Below are positions 25,425 through 33,341 of a stretch of 51,990 nt of DNA, in pieces. Each line of letters opens with the position of its first letter. The first letter of the stretch is position 1. The DNA is from Polynucleobacter sp. 31A-FELB (GTDB lineage: Bacteria; Pseudomonadota; Gammaproteobacteria; Burkholderiales; Burkholderiaceae): positions 1 through 51,990 of the forward strand of contig NZ_JACVOO010000015.1 in the NCBI RefSeq assembly GCF_018882405.1, read 5' to 3'. The notes beneath the pieces are model-generated. The model saw nothing but the letters and a program-made list of their open reading frames with translations, had not been told where the DNA came from and made no database searches. The translations under genes were made by a program, and so were the position numbers.

Positions 25425-25982
25425 TTATTTGAGTAGAGCAAGAACTTCTTTGAAGACTGGATTTTGAGCGCTCTTGAGCCACTCAAATCCCAGCATCTCT
25501 CCAGTAATAAGTCTGGCCCCAGCGATTTGCAGTCGGTCTAGAGCAATTTGCTTATCGAGCGCTCTGCGTGAGCCAACTCCGTCTACTACCACCGATACAT
25601 CGTAGCCTTCGTCGATGAGTTTGAGTGCTGTTTGCATTAAGCAAACATGGGTTTCGCATCCCATCAAAATGCATTGCTGACGATTGACGGGAATTGCTTC
25701 AGTGAGGCCATCGGCACAGGCATTGAAATGCTCTTTGCTAATCGTGGTACCGCAAAAGGACTTGATGGATTCAATATTGCTTCCCAGGCTATTTGGGCTC
25801 TGCTCCGTGCCGATAATCGGAATCTCGAGTAGTTGGGCAATCTTAGCAGTGCGGATGCATTGATTCAGTACCGCCTCGCCTTGATCTATTGCAGGCATCA
25901 AGCGTCCTTGTAAATCGATCAAGATCAAGATGGATGACTCTGCATGAATGTGATTGGATGTATTCATAGACATTGGGCTCAT
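25425..25982 (-). CDS. Isochorismatase-family cysteine hydrolase
   Basis: A 185-residue protein with the catalytic set D23 (LIDLQ), K83 (ISKEHF) and C114 (GCETHVC), preceded by the usual cis-peptide region. The fold is that of YcaC/nicotinamidase-like hydrolases; the short length fits the YcaC branch. Substrate unknown. The start ATG overlaps the stop of the upstream acetyltransferase by 4 bases, so the two are co-translated. Confidence 0.85.
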   Translation of the reverse strand: MSPMSMNTSNHIHAESSILILIDLQGRLMPAIDQGEAVLNQCIRTAKIAQLLEIPIIGTEQSPNSLGSNIESIKSFCGTTISKEHFNACADGLTEAIPVNRQQCILMGCETHVCLMQTALKLIDEGYDVSVVVDGVGSRRALDKQIALDRLQIAGARLITGEMLGFEWLKSAQNPVFKEVLALLK

Positions 25983-26566
25983 AGAAGAAGGCTGACAGTT
26001 TTAAAGTCGGGATCGTCATCGAGATTGGTAATTTGAAATCCCAAGTCAGAAACCAGGCGCAACATTTTGAGATTCTTGCTTAAGACATAACCTAGCATTT
26101 CTTGTAATCCATTTTCTTTTGCATAGGCAATGAGGTCAAGCATCAAATGCATTCCGATGCCATGTGCAGTGTGGCTATCGCTCACACTCAGTGAAAACTC
26201 ACAAATGCTTTGATTGGGTGGAGTCACATAGCGTGAAATTCCAACAATCTCATCCATGCCTGAATGATTTGTAATGACTGCAACTAAGGCCATTTCTTTT
26301 TTATAGTCTAGGTGCAAGATGTCATCCAGAAAATCATCTGGTAATTTAGAGATTGAATGCGCAAAGCGCAAGTAGCGACTCTCAGGTGAGAGATGATTAA
26401 AGAGTCCAATGATTCGCTCTCGATCGTCGAGCTTAATAGGGCGAATAAGGTATTGCGATCTACCGTCAAGCGCATATGTCTTATTGGAAAATGAAATCGG
26501 CGTCTTCATGAGTTGGGGATGGGCTAAGTTTCTTGCTTTAGGATACCTTATTAAAGCCACTTCCAT
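25979..26566 (-). CDS. GNAT-family N-acetyltransferase
   Basis: A 195-residue protein whose core (~35-180) is a GNAT domain. The acetyl-CoA pyrophosphate-binding loop is HTAHGIGMHLM (~132-142), preceded by the strand CEFSLSVSD. The region YLIRPIKLDDRERIIGLFNHLSPESRYLRFAH resembles the GNAT part of Pat-like protein acetyltransferases. An internal ATG at 26509 may be the real start, since the first 19 residues look non-conserved. Neither start has a strong ribosome site. Coupled to the isochorismatase-type gene. Confidence 0.8.
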   Translation of the reverse strand: MEVALIRYPKARNLAHPQLMKTPISFSNKTYALDGRSQYLIRPIKLDDRERIIGLFNHLSPESRYLRFAHSISKLPDDFLDDILHLDYKKEMALVAVITNHSGMDEIVGISRYVTPPNQSICEFSLSVSDSHTAHGIGMHLMLDLIAYAKENGLQEMLGYVLSKNLKMLRLVSDLGFQITNLDDDPDFKTVSLLL

Positions 26567-26620
26567 CGTGTTTTGGCTTTAAAATAGGTCTTCACCCCTT
26601 TCGTACTTGGCAATCCCCTC

Positions 26621-27394
26621 ATGATTTCTTTGGTTCAGGCTTTCAATGACCATTCCTTAGCCTTCTTTGTGTTGGCAACTATTAGCGTCATCATTGTCGG
26701 AGTCTCTAAAAGTGGGTTTGGTGCCGGTTTAGGAGTTCTGTCTTTGCCTCTCATGGCGAGTCAGTCCAGTATTAATGAGGCTTTAGCAATTCTTCTGCCG
26801 CTTTTAATTGCAATTGATTTGGTCGGATTGCGACGATTTCTCAAAAATGCCGATTGGAGAATGCTAAGGCTGATCCTATTGCCAGCTGCACTCGGAATGC
26901 TTTTGGGTTATCTTTTCTTTTCTGCTATTACCCCCAAAATCCTATCGCTATCGATCGGAATTTTTACCTTACTCTTTTTGATACAAAGCTTAGTGATCTC
27001 CCGTTTGAATCTAAAAGAAGCTAAACCATTTCCTTGGCTTGGAAGATTGATGGGGGGAGTTTCTGGTTTTACTTCATTTATTGCGCATATAGGGGGTCCA
27101 CCAATCACAATCTATATGCTCAGGGAAAAAGTTTCACCAATGGTGTACACCTCTACATTGGGCATATTTTTTACGGTGATAAATTTTGGCAAATTAGTTC
27201 CCTATGCCTATCTTGATTTACTGAATTTCAATCAGCTGGCCACTTCAATATTATTTTTGCCTTTAGTGCCGGTGGGCGTATATCTAGGTTTTTATTTGGC
27301 TAAGAAGATTTCGGCTAAGTGGTACTACATCATTGTCCAATTTTTCTTATTAGTAGCTAGTATTAAATTAATTGCTGATGGCTTGCTGGCCTAG
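26621..27394 (+). CDS. TauE/SafE family membrane transporter (second copy)
   Basis: A 257-residue polytopic protein with GVSKSGFGAGLGVLSLPLM (~28-46) and GGVSGFTSFIAHIGGPPITIYML (~145-167), the two pseudo-repeats of TauE/SafE. The GGPP variant in the second repeat differs from the copy at 4350 and belongs to another subfamily. Substrate unknown. The downstream secreted protein gene begins 13 bp after the stop. Confidence 0.82.
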   Translation: MISLVQAFNDHSLAFFVLATISVIIVGVSKSGFGAGLGVLSLPLMASQSSINEALAILLPLLIAIDLVGLRRFLKNADWRMLRLILLPAALGMLLGYLFFSAITPKILSLSIGIFTLLFLIQSLVISRLNLKEAKPFPWLGRLMGGVSGFTSFIAHIGGPPITIYMLREKVSPMVYTSTLGIFFTVINFGKLVPYAYLDLLNFNQLATSILFLPLVPVGVYLGFYLAKKISAKWYYIIVQFFLLVASIKLIADGLLA

Positions 27395-27407
27395 GCACGA
27401 AAGACTT

Positions 27408-27725
27408 ATGAATAATTCCATTTGGCAAAAATCAATTCTGGTATTCGGGATTGCCTTTAGCTCTGCAATCTCATTGACTGCAATTGCCCAAACTTTCTCG
27501 CCCTATACTCCGGAGCAAATCCAAGAGTTTAATAACCAGCCTATTGCTCCGATGGAGACTCCCGCAGGCCCGGTTTACTTAGACCCGCCACCCGTTAGTC
27601 AGAAGCCGAAGGTTCCTTTTGATTCACGTTATGTCAAAAATCCAGATGGTGAAGAGCAGGCTGAAGCGCAAGAGGTTGAATCTGCTGCCCCCTTTGAGCC
27701 AATACCCGCTACCTTTACCTTCTAG
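27408..27725 (+). CDS. Small secreted proline-rich hypothetical protein
   Basis: A 105-residue protein from the ATG at 27408 (GAAAG upstream). An upstream in-frame ATG at 27372 overlaps the TauE gene and spoils the signal peptide. Residues 1-28 form a Sec signal ending LTAIAQ. The mature part is proline- and glutamate-rich (ETPAGPVYLDPPPVSQKPKVPF) and ends FEPIPATFTF. No family recognised; probably unstructured and periplasmic. The periplasmic isomerase gene follows 48 bp later. Confidence 0.6.
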   Translation: MNNSIWQKSILVFGIAFSSAISLTAIAQTFSPYTPEQIQEFNNQPIAPMETPAGPVYLDPPPVSQKPKVPFDSRYVKNPDGEEQAEAQEVESAAPFEPIPATFTF

Positions 27726-27773
27726 CAAGGTCTAACTGTTAATATTGCTTCTACATTTTAGAAAAGAGTTTCC

Positions 27774-28592
27774 ATGAAATTACATTCCATTCGTTTACTT
27801 ACAAGCGCTGTAATAGCCCTAGGCTTTGTTACATCAGCTCATTCTCAAAACTCGTTGCCGATTAACGCGGCTGCCTCTGTTAATGGATACATTATTTCCA
27901 ATGACACTGTTGAGCAAGGAATTCAAGCGGCCCTGTCTCAAGGTCAAAAAGATTCTCCAGAGCTTCGCAAGGCAGTCTTAGCGAAGATGATTGAAATTGC
28001 TCTCTTGTCACAGCAGGCCGATAAAGATGGCCTCGCAAATTCAGACAGAGCTAATAGTCAGTTGGCTATGATTCGTCAAAATTATTTAGCTGATCTAGAG
28101 CTATCTACTTATATGTCAAAAAATCCCGTGAGTGATGCGGATGTCCAAGCAGAGTACAACCGTGAGATTGCTTCTTTGGGCTCACAGGGCATGATCGTGG
28201 AATATAAGGTGAGTGATATTGCTGTTGCTACTGAGGCTGATGCGCAAGCTGCCTTGGCCAGAATTAAAAAAGGTGAGTCTTTCGATAAAGTGGCTAAGAG
28301 TGTTTCATTGGCTCCAAATAAAGTTCAAGGTGGTGCTGTAGGTTGGGTACAGGCAGGTCAGACCTTGCCGCAAATTGCCAGTGTTCTGACAACCCTATCT
28401 AAAGGCCAGGTTTCTCCAGCGCCAATTCAGATGCCACAAGGTTGGTATTTAATTAAGTTAGAAGATAAAAAATCCAGCAAGCCGCCAACTTTTGAGCAGG
28501 CTAAGGCAGCTATTCGCAATGGTTTGATGCAGAAAAAGCAGTTTGAATTCCTGTCCCAATTGCGTCAGGGTGCCACCATCGTCGTACGTTAA
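27774..28592 (+). CDS. Periplasmic parvulin-type peptidyl-prolyl isomerase (PpiC/SurA-like)
   Basis: A 272-residue protein with a signal peptide (~1-25, ending SAHSQ) and a SurA-like helical N-terminal domain containing LAKMIEIALLSQQADKDG. A rotamase domain spans ~135-232 (VSDIAVATEADAQAALARIKKGESFDKVAK... GGAVGWVQAGQ... GWYLIKLED). The ending ...FEFLSQLRQGATIVVR is common among beta-proteobacterial PpiC/PrsA-like chaperones. It assists folding of secreted and outer-membrane proteins. Confidence 0.88.
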   Translation: MKLHSIRLLTSAVIALGFVTSAHSQNSLPINAAASVNGYIISNDTVEQGIQAALSQGQKDSPELRKAVLAKMIEIALLSQQADKDGLANSDRANSQLAMIRQNYLADLELSTYMSKNPVSDADVQAEYNREIASLGSQGMIVEYKVSDIAVATEADAQAALARIKKGESFDKVAKSVSLAPNKVQGGAVGWVQAGQTLPQIASVLTTLSKGQVSPAPIQMPQGWYLIKLEDKKSSKPPTFEQAKAAIRNGLMQKKQFEFLSQLRQGATIVVR

Positions 28593-28609
28593 ATTAGGTC
28601 AAATGATCA

Positions 28610-28635
28610 AAAAGGGCGCCTGAGGGCGCTCTTTT
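28610..28635 (+). terminator. Terminator after the PpiC gene
   Basis: AAAAGGGCGC and GCGCTCTTTT form a stem with one G-T pair around a short loop, followed by T residues. Confidence 0.75.
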
Positions 28636-28729
28636 GCATTTCTGCCAGTCTCTAGTGGTATTTCTCTATCTCCTTACCAATCATTCGGGAGTAGATTGAA
28701 AAAATCACTGATTAAATAAGGGAGTGCAA

Positions 28730-29293
28730 ATGAGCAAGAATCCATTTGATTTAGGTGCAATGGCAAGTCAGAACAAGGGAATGAAAGCTGCCCAAGCAGT
28801 TGGCCAAGCCGCGCTGACAAGCGCTCAGGAGATTGCCCAATTAAATCAGCGCGCTGCACAAGAACTATCTTCTCGTTTGCAATCTAAGGTTGCAGAGCTC
28901 ATGAAGACGCAGGATCCAAAGGCAGCCTTTGAGTATGTGCATGCTGAGGTATTGCAAGAAGCCGCAAAAGAGGTGGCCGACTATCAGGCTCAACTTTTTC
29001 AAGCTTTCGCCAGCGGCAATAAAGAGCTCGCGAAAATTGCAGAAACGATGATTAAAGACTCGCAACACGACTTAATTCATTTTGTGAATGAAGCCACCCA
29101 AAATGCTCCGGCGGGAACTGAGCCTTATACCTCTGTATTCAAAACCTCATTTAACAATGCGCTCCAGAATTTTGAATTGATCCGTGCGGCAATGGCAGAC
29201 TCATTTGTAAGCTTTGAGAAGAGCGTAGAAAATATGAGTCAGTTTTCATCAGTACAAAAAAGTAGTGATACACCGAAACTAAAAAAGAAATAG
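28730..29293 (+). CDS. Phasin family protein
   Basis: A 187-residue cytoplasmic, fully alpha-helical protein rich in Ala, Gln and Lys. It starts MSKNPFDLGAMASQNKGMKAAQ (ATG at 28730 with GGGAG upstream; the GTG two codons earlier is too close to that site). Phasins coat polyhydroxyalkanoate granules and affect their number and size. The sequence AAFEYVHAEVLQEAAKEVADYQAQLFQAF and the Ser/Lys tail PKLKKK fit the family. No PHA synthase gene is in the window. Confidence 0.85.
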   Translation: MSKNPFDLGAMASQNKGMKAAQAVGQAALTSAQEIAQLNQRAAQELSSRLQSKVAELMKTQDPKAAFEYVHAEVLQEAAKEVADYQAQLFQAFASGNKELAKIAETMIKDSQHDLIHFVNEATQNAPAGTEPYTSVFKTSFNNALQNFELIRAAMADSFVSFEKSVENMSQFSSVQKSSDTPKLKKK

Positions 29294-29298
29294 CACTT

Positions 29299-30267
29299 TT
29301 ATATTACTAGCTTGGCAAGCATGGCATAGAGAGGAATGCCCAAAATAATATTGAATGGGAAAGTGATGCCCAGCGACATGCCCATATAGAGGGCTGGATT
29401 CACCTCCGGTAAGGCATGTCGTAAAACAGCTGGCACGGCAATATAGGAGGCGCTTGAAGCAAGGACCATCAGCAAAATAGTATTGCCAAGTGGCAGGCCT
29501 ATCAACTTGCAGAGCGCTAATGCGATGAGAGCATGTGACAGTGGAGAGGCAATTGCATAGAGGAGGGTGATGGGCGGTTTTCCCTTCAGACCTTTTATAT
29601 TTCTGGCTGCCATCAAACCCATATCCAGTAGAAAAAATGCGAGCATTCCCTTGAAAAGATCAATGGAAAAGGGTGCCATGAGTTTTTGACCCGTATCTCC
29701 ACTTACCAAGCCAACTACCATTGATCCAAGCAGCAAGAGTTGCGCGCCATCGGTAAAGGATTCATGTAGTATTTTTGAGACCCCTGTTTGAGTAAGCTCA
29801 GTTTGAGTTTGTTTTGCGTGTGCAGCCCTCGCTTTGTTTGCTAGCACTATCGCCAGAATGATTGCTGGAGATTCCATCAGCGCCATCGCCGCTGCCATAT
29901 GGCCACCATAGCTGATATTGAATTGATCCAGGTATTGGGTGGCTGTGATGAATGTTACGGCGCTGACAGAGCCATAGGTAGCGGCAACGGCCGCTGAATC
30001 AAATGCGTTTAGCTTTGTTCTGAGGATTTGATAACCAATGATAGGAATAAGGACGGCTAAAAATATTGCGAGACCAAGTGAGAGGACGATTTCAGTTGTA
30101 AACCCAGATTTATGTAGCGCGAATCCACCCTTGAGTCCCAATGCCATTAATAGGTAGAGTGATAGAAAGCGAGCAATCGGTTGTGGGATTTCTAGGTTTG
30201 ATTTCACAGCGCCAGCAAATGCGCCAAATATAAAAAACAAGATTGCCGGATCTAAAAAATTTGCCAT
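29299..30267 (-). CDS. sbtA: Sodium-dependent bicarbonate permease (SbtA family)
   Basis: A 322-residue membrane protein with about ten helices in two inverted halves. Typical SbtA features: NFLDPAILFFIFGAFAG at the start, LMALGLKGGFALH (~41-53), AATYGSVSAVTFITATQYL (~94-112) and AAMALMESPAIILAIVLA. The family imports HCO3- with Na+ in cyanobacteria and occurs in many heterotrophs. It is encoded 3 bp downstream of a LysR regulator gene on the same strand, a CmpR-like arrangement. Confidence 0.88.
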   Translation of the reverse strand: MANFLDPAILFFIFGAFAGAVKSNLEIPQPIARFLSLYLLMALGLKGGFALHKSGFTTEIVLSLGLAIFLAVLIPIIGYQILRTKLNAFDSAAVAATYGSVSAVTFITATQYLDQFNISYGGHMAAAMALMESPAIILAIVLANKARAAHAKQTQTELTQTGVSKILHESFTDGAQLLLLGSMVVGLVSGDTGQKLMAPFSIDLFKGMLAFFLLDMGLMAARNIKGLKGKPPITLLYAIASPLSHALIALALCKLIGLPLGNTILLMVLASSASYIAVPAVLRHALPEVNPALYMGMSLGITFPFNIILGIPLYAMLAKLVI

Positions 30268-30270
30268 CTC

Positions 30271-31143
30271 CTAACGCCTGATAATCGCTTCTACTAGTGG
30301 GTGCTGAATTTTCTTCTCTGAGCGAATGGCATAAAAATATTCGTAGATATCCTCGCACTTACCAATCATTTCGATGTGATAAGTCTCTTGTAAATCTTTC
30401 TTGATGCTTTCTCCGGCTGGGAAGACTCCAAGGCCACTGGCAGCAAAGGTTTTCAGTAGAGCGCTATCCTCAAACTCTCCTGCAATATTGGGGTTGATGC
30501 CATTTTCAGCAAACCACTGATCTATCAAATGGCGAACCTTCGAGTGAGAGGTTGGCAGCAGAATGGGTAACTCATTCAGGCAGGCAGGAAAAGCTTTCTT
30601 AGAATTTTTGAGTAGCTTCTTAGGGCCAAACCATGCAATGGCTGACTTGATTAATTCTTCACTGTAGACGTGAAGATTTTTGTTGATTGGGGCAGGTCTG
30701 TCTGCAAGCACAACATCTAATCTATGAAGCGCTAGGTCTGCTAAGAGATCTTCAAATTCACCTTCATGCGCAATCAGCTGCACATCATTTTTTTCTAAGA
30801 TCGGCCCCAGAAGTTGTCTTGTGACTAGCTTGGGAAGGCCATCGGATACACCAACTGTAATTTTGGTTTTAGGAGAGCTTGCGGCTTCCCTTACTGCCTC
30901 TGGCAAGCGCTCGCCCAAGAGAAAAATTTGATCAGCAATTTCTAGGGCGGCAAAGCCAGACTCAGTGAGGGTGATACCTCGACCCGCAGGCTTAAATAGT
31001 AGATATCCCAGTGATTTCTCTAATTCGTGTACTTGGGCGCTAATCGTCTGGATTGCGATATTGAGGCGTTCAGCGGCTTTAGACATACTGCCTTCTTTGG
31101 CCACTACCCAAAAGTAGTAAAGGTGACGGTAGTTATAGAGCAT
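30271..31143 (-). CDS. LysR-family regulator (NhaR-like), probable regulator of sbtA
   Basis: A 290-residue LysR-type protein. The N-terminal winged helix (~1-60) reads YNYRHLYYFWVVAKEGSMSKAAERLNIAIQTISAQVHELEKSLGYLLF, close to NhaR-type activators, followed by an effector domain with KITVGVSDGLPKLV. It is in the same transcript as the bicarbonate permease, 3 bp apart, so it probably responds to inorganic carbon, pH or Na+; NhaR itself responds to Na+. A small CCATG-gaatt-CATGG dyad at 31232-31246 lies upstream and might be an operator. Confidence 0.85.
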   Translation of the reverse strand: MLYNYRHLYYFWVVAKEGSMSKAAERLNIAIQTISAQVHELEKSLGYLLFKPAGRGITLTESGFAALEIADQIFLLGERLPEAVREAASSPKTKITVGVSDGLPKLVTRQLLGPILEKNDVQLIAHEGEFEDLLADLALHRLDVVLADRPAPINKNLHVYSEELIKSAIAWFGPKKLLKNSKKAFPACLNELPILLPTSHSKVRHLIDQWFAENGINPNIAGEFEDSALLKTFAASGLGVFPAGESIKKDLQETYHIEMIGKCEDIYEYFYAIRSEKKIQHPLVEAIIRR

Positions 31144-31262
31144 TTTGATTATCAGGTTTTTACGAAATTATTATCAATATATCTCTGCTTTTAGTTAAGT
31201 GCAAATCAGCCTAAATTAACCCCATAGAAATCCATGGAATTCATGGGTAATTAAATGAGGAG

Positions 31263-32534
31263 ATGAAATTGGAACTATTTAGCCCCGAATTTTTTTCGGC
31301 TTTACTGGCAATTATTGTGATTGACTTGGTGCTTGCGGGTGATAACGCCATTGTGATTGCGATGGCTGCTAGAAATCTTCCAGCGCATCTGCAGAAAAAG
31401 GCAATTATCTGGGGCGCTGTCGGTGCGATTGCAGTTCGAAGCGCAATGACGCTATTGGTTGTCTACTTACTGAAGATTCCTGGTTTGATGTTGATAGGTG
31501 GTTTGCTATTGGTTTGGATTGCCTACCGCTTGCTAAATCCCGAGCAAGAGAATGATGAGCATGGCCAAGCATCCACCACTTTTTGGGGTGCCATGAAAAC
31601 CATTGTGATTGCCGATGCCATCATGGGTCTAGACAATGTTCTCGCAGTGGCAGGTGCTTCGCACGGTAGTTATGTGTTGGTTGTTCTTGGATTGTTAATT
31701 AGCATTCCTGTGGTGATCTGGGGTTCAACACAAATCCTCAAGCTGGTCGAGCGTTACCCTTCTGTTACCTACTTGGGTGCTGGCGTATTGGCATGGACAG
31801 CTGCAAAAATGATGACCTCTGAGCCTATCTCTCAGGACTGGCTTGCTTCCCAGAGCCCCGCTTTGGAATATGTGATTCAAGTAGCTGTTGTATTGGGAGT
31901 GTTAACTAGCGGTTTTATTAGAAGTAGGCGTGCGCTTGAAGGTGTGATTGCTCCCTCGGTTGTTGTTCCTGAGTCTGCAAATGCGGTTTCACAAGAGCAG
32001 TCCCCTAATTATGGAGAAAGCAAAATGAATAAAATTTTAATTCCTGTAGATGGTTCAAAAAATTCAGATATGGCGGTAAAGCATGCTGTGAAGACTTATG
32101 GGCAGGACCCCAGCGCCCATTTTCACTTGTGCAATGTGCAGCCTACCTTATATCGTCACATCGGTAAATTTTTGAGCAAGCAAGATATTAATGAGTGGCA
32201 TGCTGAACGTGCTGCTCAGGCTGCAGCCTCAGCATCTGCATATCTTGAAAGTCGCGGGCTAAACTTTTCCTTTGCTTATGTATGTGGAGATAAGGGTAGC
32301 GCCATTCGTGATGAAGCGGTGCGACTTGAATGCAATCGCATTGTGATTGGCGCTTCAAAGCAAAACTCCCTGAGTCGTTTATTTGAAAACTCCACTACCG
32401 CTAAGTTGCTTGAAATCAGCGATATTCCAGTGGAGGTGGTAACTGGCAGTTCCTTGCCTGCGCTTGAGCGTTGGGGCATTCCGGCTCTGGGTGCTGGCGC
32501 AGCAACTGCACTGATGGCAGTAGTGATTGATTAG
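31263..32534 (+). CDS. YjbE/TerC-family membrane protein fused to a UspA domain
   Basis: A 423-residue protein. Residues ~1-215 are a TerC/YjbE-type exporter (ALLAIIVIDLVLAGDNAIVIAMAARNLP; later IVIADAIMGLDNVLAVAGA) with the paired D-N motifs. Residues ~255-400 are a universal-stress domain (KILIPVDGSKNSDMAVKHA ... GDKGSAIRDEA ... IVIGASKQNSLSRLF). The UspA part begins at an in-frame ATG (32025) with GGAG 8 nt upstream, so a separate UspA protein may also be made. The GAGGAG site touches the ATG at 31263, so the TTG at 31269 (MELFSPEFF, as in relatives) may be the true start. YjbE/TerC proteins export Mn2+. A short hydrophobic tail ends the protein. Confidence 0.85.
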   Translation: MKLELFSPEFFSALLAIIVIDLVLAGDNAIVIAMAARNLPAHLQKKAIIWGAVGAIAVRSAMTLLVVYLLKIPGLMLIGGLLLVWIAYRLLNPEQENDEHGQASTTFWGAMKTIVIADAIMGLDNVLAVAGASHGSYVLVVLGLLISIPVVIWGSTQILKLVERYPSVTYLGAGVLAWTAAKMMTSEPISQDWLASQSPALEYVIQVAVVLGVLTSGFIRSRRALEGVIAPSVVVPESANAVSQEQSPNYGESKMNKILIPVDGSKNSDMAVKHAVKTYGQDPSAHFHLCNVQPTLYRHIGKFLSKQDINEWHAERAAQAAASASAYLESRGLNFSFAYVCGDKGSAIRDEAVRLECNRIVIGASKQNSLSRLFENSTTAKLLEISDIPVEVVTGSSLPALERWGIPALGAGAATALMAVVID

Positions 32535-32558
32535 TTTTAATCCAGCTGTTCTCTTTTA

Positions 32559-32586
32559 TACCCTCGATCTGAGGGCATTTTTTTTG
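32559..32586 (+). terminator. Terminator after the YjbE-UspA gene
   Basis: CCCTC-gatct-GAGGG followed by CA and eight T residues. Confidence 0.75.
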
Positions 32587-32595
32587 CTTATCAAT

Positions 32596-32614
32596 ATTCA
32601 GTTAAATACTGAAT
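32596..32614. promoter_or_regulatory. Dyad upstream of the HPF-like gene
   Basis: ATTCAGT-taaat-ACTGAAT is a perfect 7+5+7 inverted repeat about 80 bp before the start codon, after the preceding terminator. It is a candidate operator; the protein that binds it is unknown. Confidence 0.35.
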
Positions 32615-32693
32615 TAAAGTCAATTAAATTCTGCTTTATTAGAAGTAAAGATTGTCCTATTCTGAGCTTGTGTTTAACAGAGGAGAGATGCGA

Positions 32694-33026
32694 ATGGATG
32701 TGATCTTAGATGCGAAAGAAGCCGTAGAGCCAGAATTAAAGGTCTTCACAGAGAATCGGGTGAAGTTCTCTTTGAAGCGGCTTTTTTGGATGGTTCGAAA
32801 AATTAAGATTCGATACTCTGCAGTCCCATCATCAAAGGCGACCTGCAATCAACATTGCATGATTAGCTTAGAGACATTTGACCACCATCAAATCGAAGTG
32901 AGCATGACCGCGAGAGATAAGCGTATGGCTCTGGAAATGTGCCTAAAGAAAATTTATAAGCTGATTCAGAAGACGTTTCATAAAAGTCAAAAATATGGTC
33001 GATTTTCAAAACACGTCTACGTATGA
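32694..33026 (+). CDS. HPF/RaiA-like ribosome-associated protein
   Basis: A 110-residue basic protein from the ATG at 32694, which has AGGAG 8 nt upstream; the frame extends to 32652 but that part precedes the ribosome site. Order of elements fits an HPF/RaiA domain: MDVILDAKEAVEPELKVFTENRVKFSL... (strand, helix), then IKIRYSAVPSSKATCNQHCMISLETF and HQIEVSMTARDKRMALEMCLKKIYKLIQKTFHK (strand, helix). The tail is very basic. Such proteins dimerise or stabilise idle ribosomes. The similarity is structural rather than by a strict motif, so the assignment is moderate. No long C-terminal dimerisation domain is present. Confidence 0.55.
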   Translation: MDVILDAKEAVEPELKVFTENRVKFSLKRLFWMVRKIKIRYSAVPSSKATCNQHCMISLETFDHHQIEVSMTARDKRMALEMCLKKIYKLIQKTFHKSQKYGRFSKHVYV

Positions 33027-33082
33027 GAAATTCATCCTTAATTCAATTTATTCATCATAAGTATGATCTAATTACCCCCTTA

Positions 33083-33184
33083 CATGTGGGGAGTAGCCTG
33101 CTCAGTCTTCTGAGTCCCATATATCGTCAATTCGGCCTTTGGGCCCGGTATATGGGTGATGCATCATCAAGGCAAGACCATTTA
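33083..33184 (+). ncRNA. yybP-ykoY manganese riboswitch
   Basis: All conserved parts of the yybP-ykoY aptamer are present in order. The loop L1 motif GGGGAGTAGC is at 33088-33097. P2 hairpin CTCAG-tctt-CTGAG is at 33101-33114. P3 CCCATATA/TATATGGG (33116-33123 with 33149-33156) encloses CGTCAATTCG (33125-33134) and CCGG (33145-33148), with a small GCC/GGC stem between them. P4 hairpin TGATG-cat-CATCA is at 33157-33169 and the closing GGCAAGACC at 33171-33179. L1 and L3 form the Mn2+ site in known structures. P1 is imperfect. It precedes the outer-membrane factor gene of an RND operon by 130-160 bp; Mn2+ normally turns such switches on. A CCCTGA/TCAGGG pairing (33259-33264 with 33294-33299) just before the start codons could be the expression platform. 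Confidence 0.92.
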
Positions 33185-33341
33185 AATTTTTATAAATGGT
33201 TATCTTTTGAATTTGCTAGACCAATCTTTGATATACCTACTCAAAACCGTGCCCAGATCCCTGATTTGGGGAATTTCTCACCTATTTCCAGCCTCAGGGT
33301 CGGATAATGGGATGTCACCTCGAATCTCTAAAATTGTCGTA

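Noticed and set aside
33023..33307. A 94-codon frame that overlaps the HPF-like gene stop by 4 bases
   Set aside because: It runs straight through the conserved yybP-ykoY riboswitch, has no recognisable domain and no good ribosome site. The riboswitch explains the sequence conservation better.
33207..33341. Extended N-terminus for the outer-membrane factor of the RND operon
   Set aside because: It would put 45 non-signal-like residues before a clean signal peptide that begins at 33342, and it lies in the riboswitch expression-platform region.
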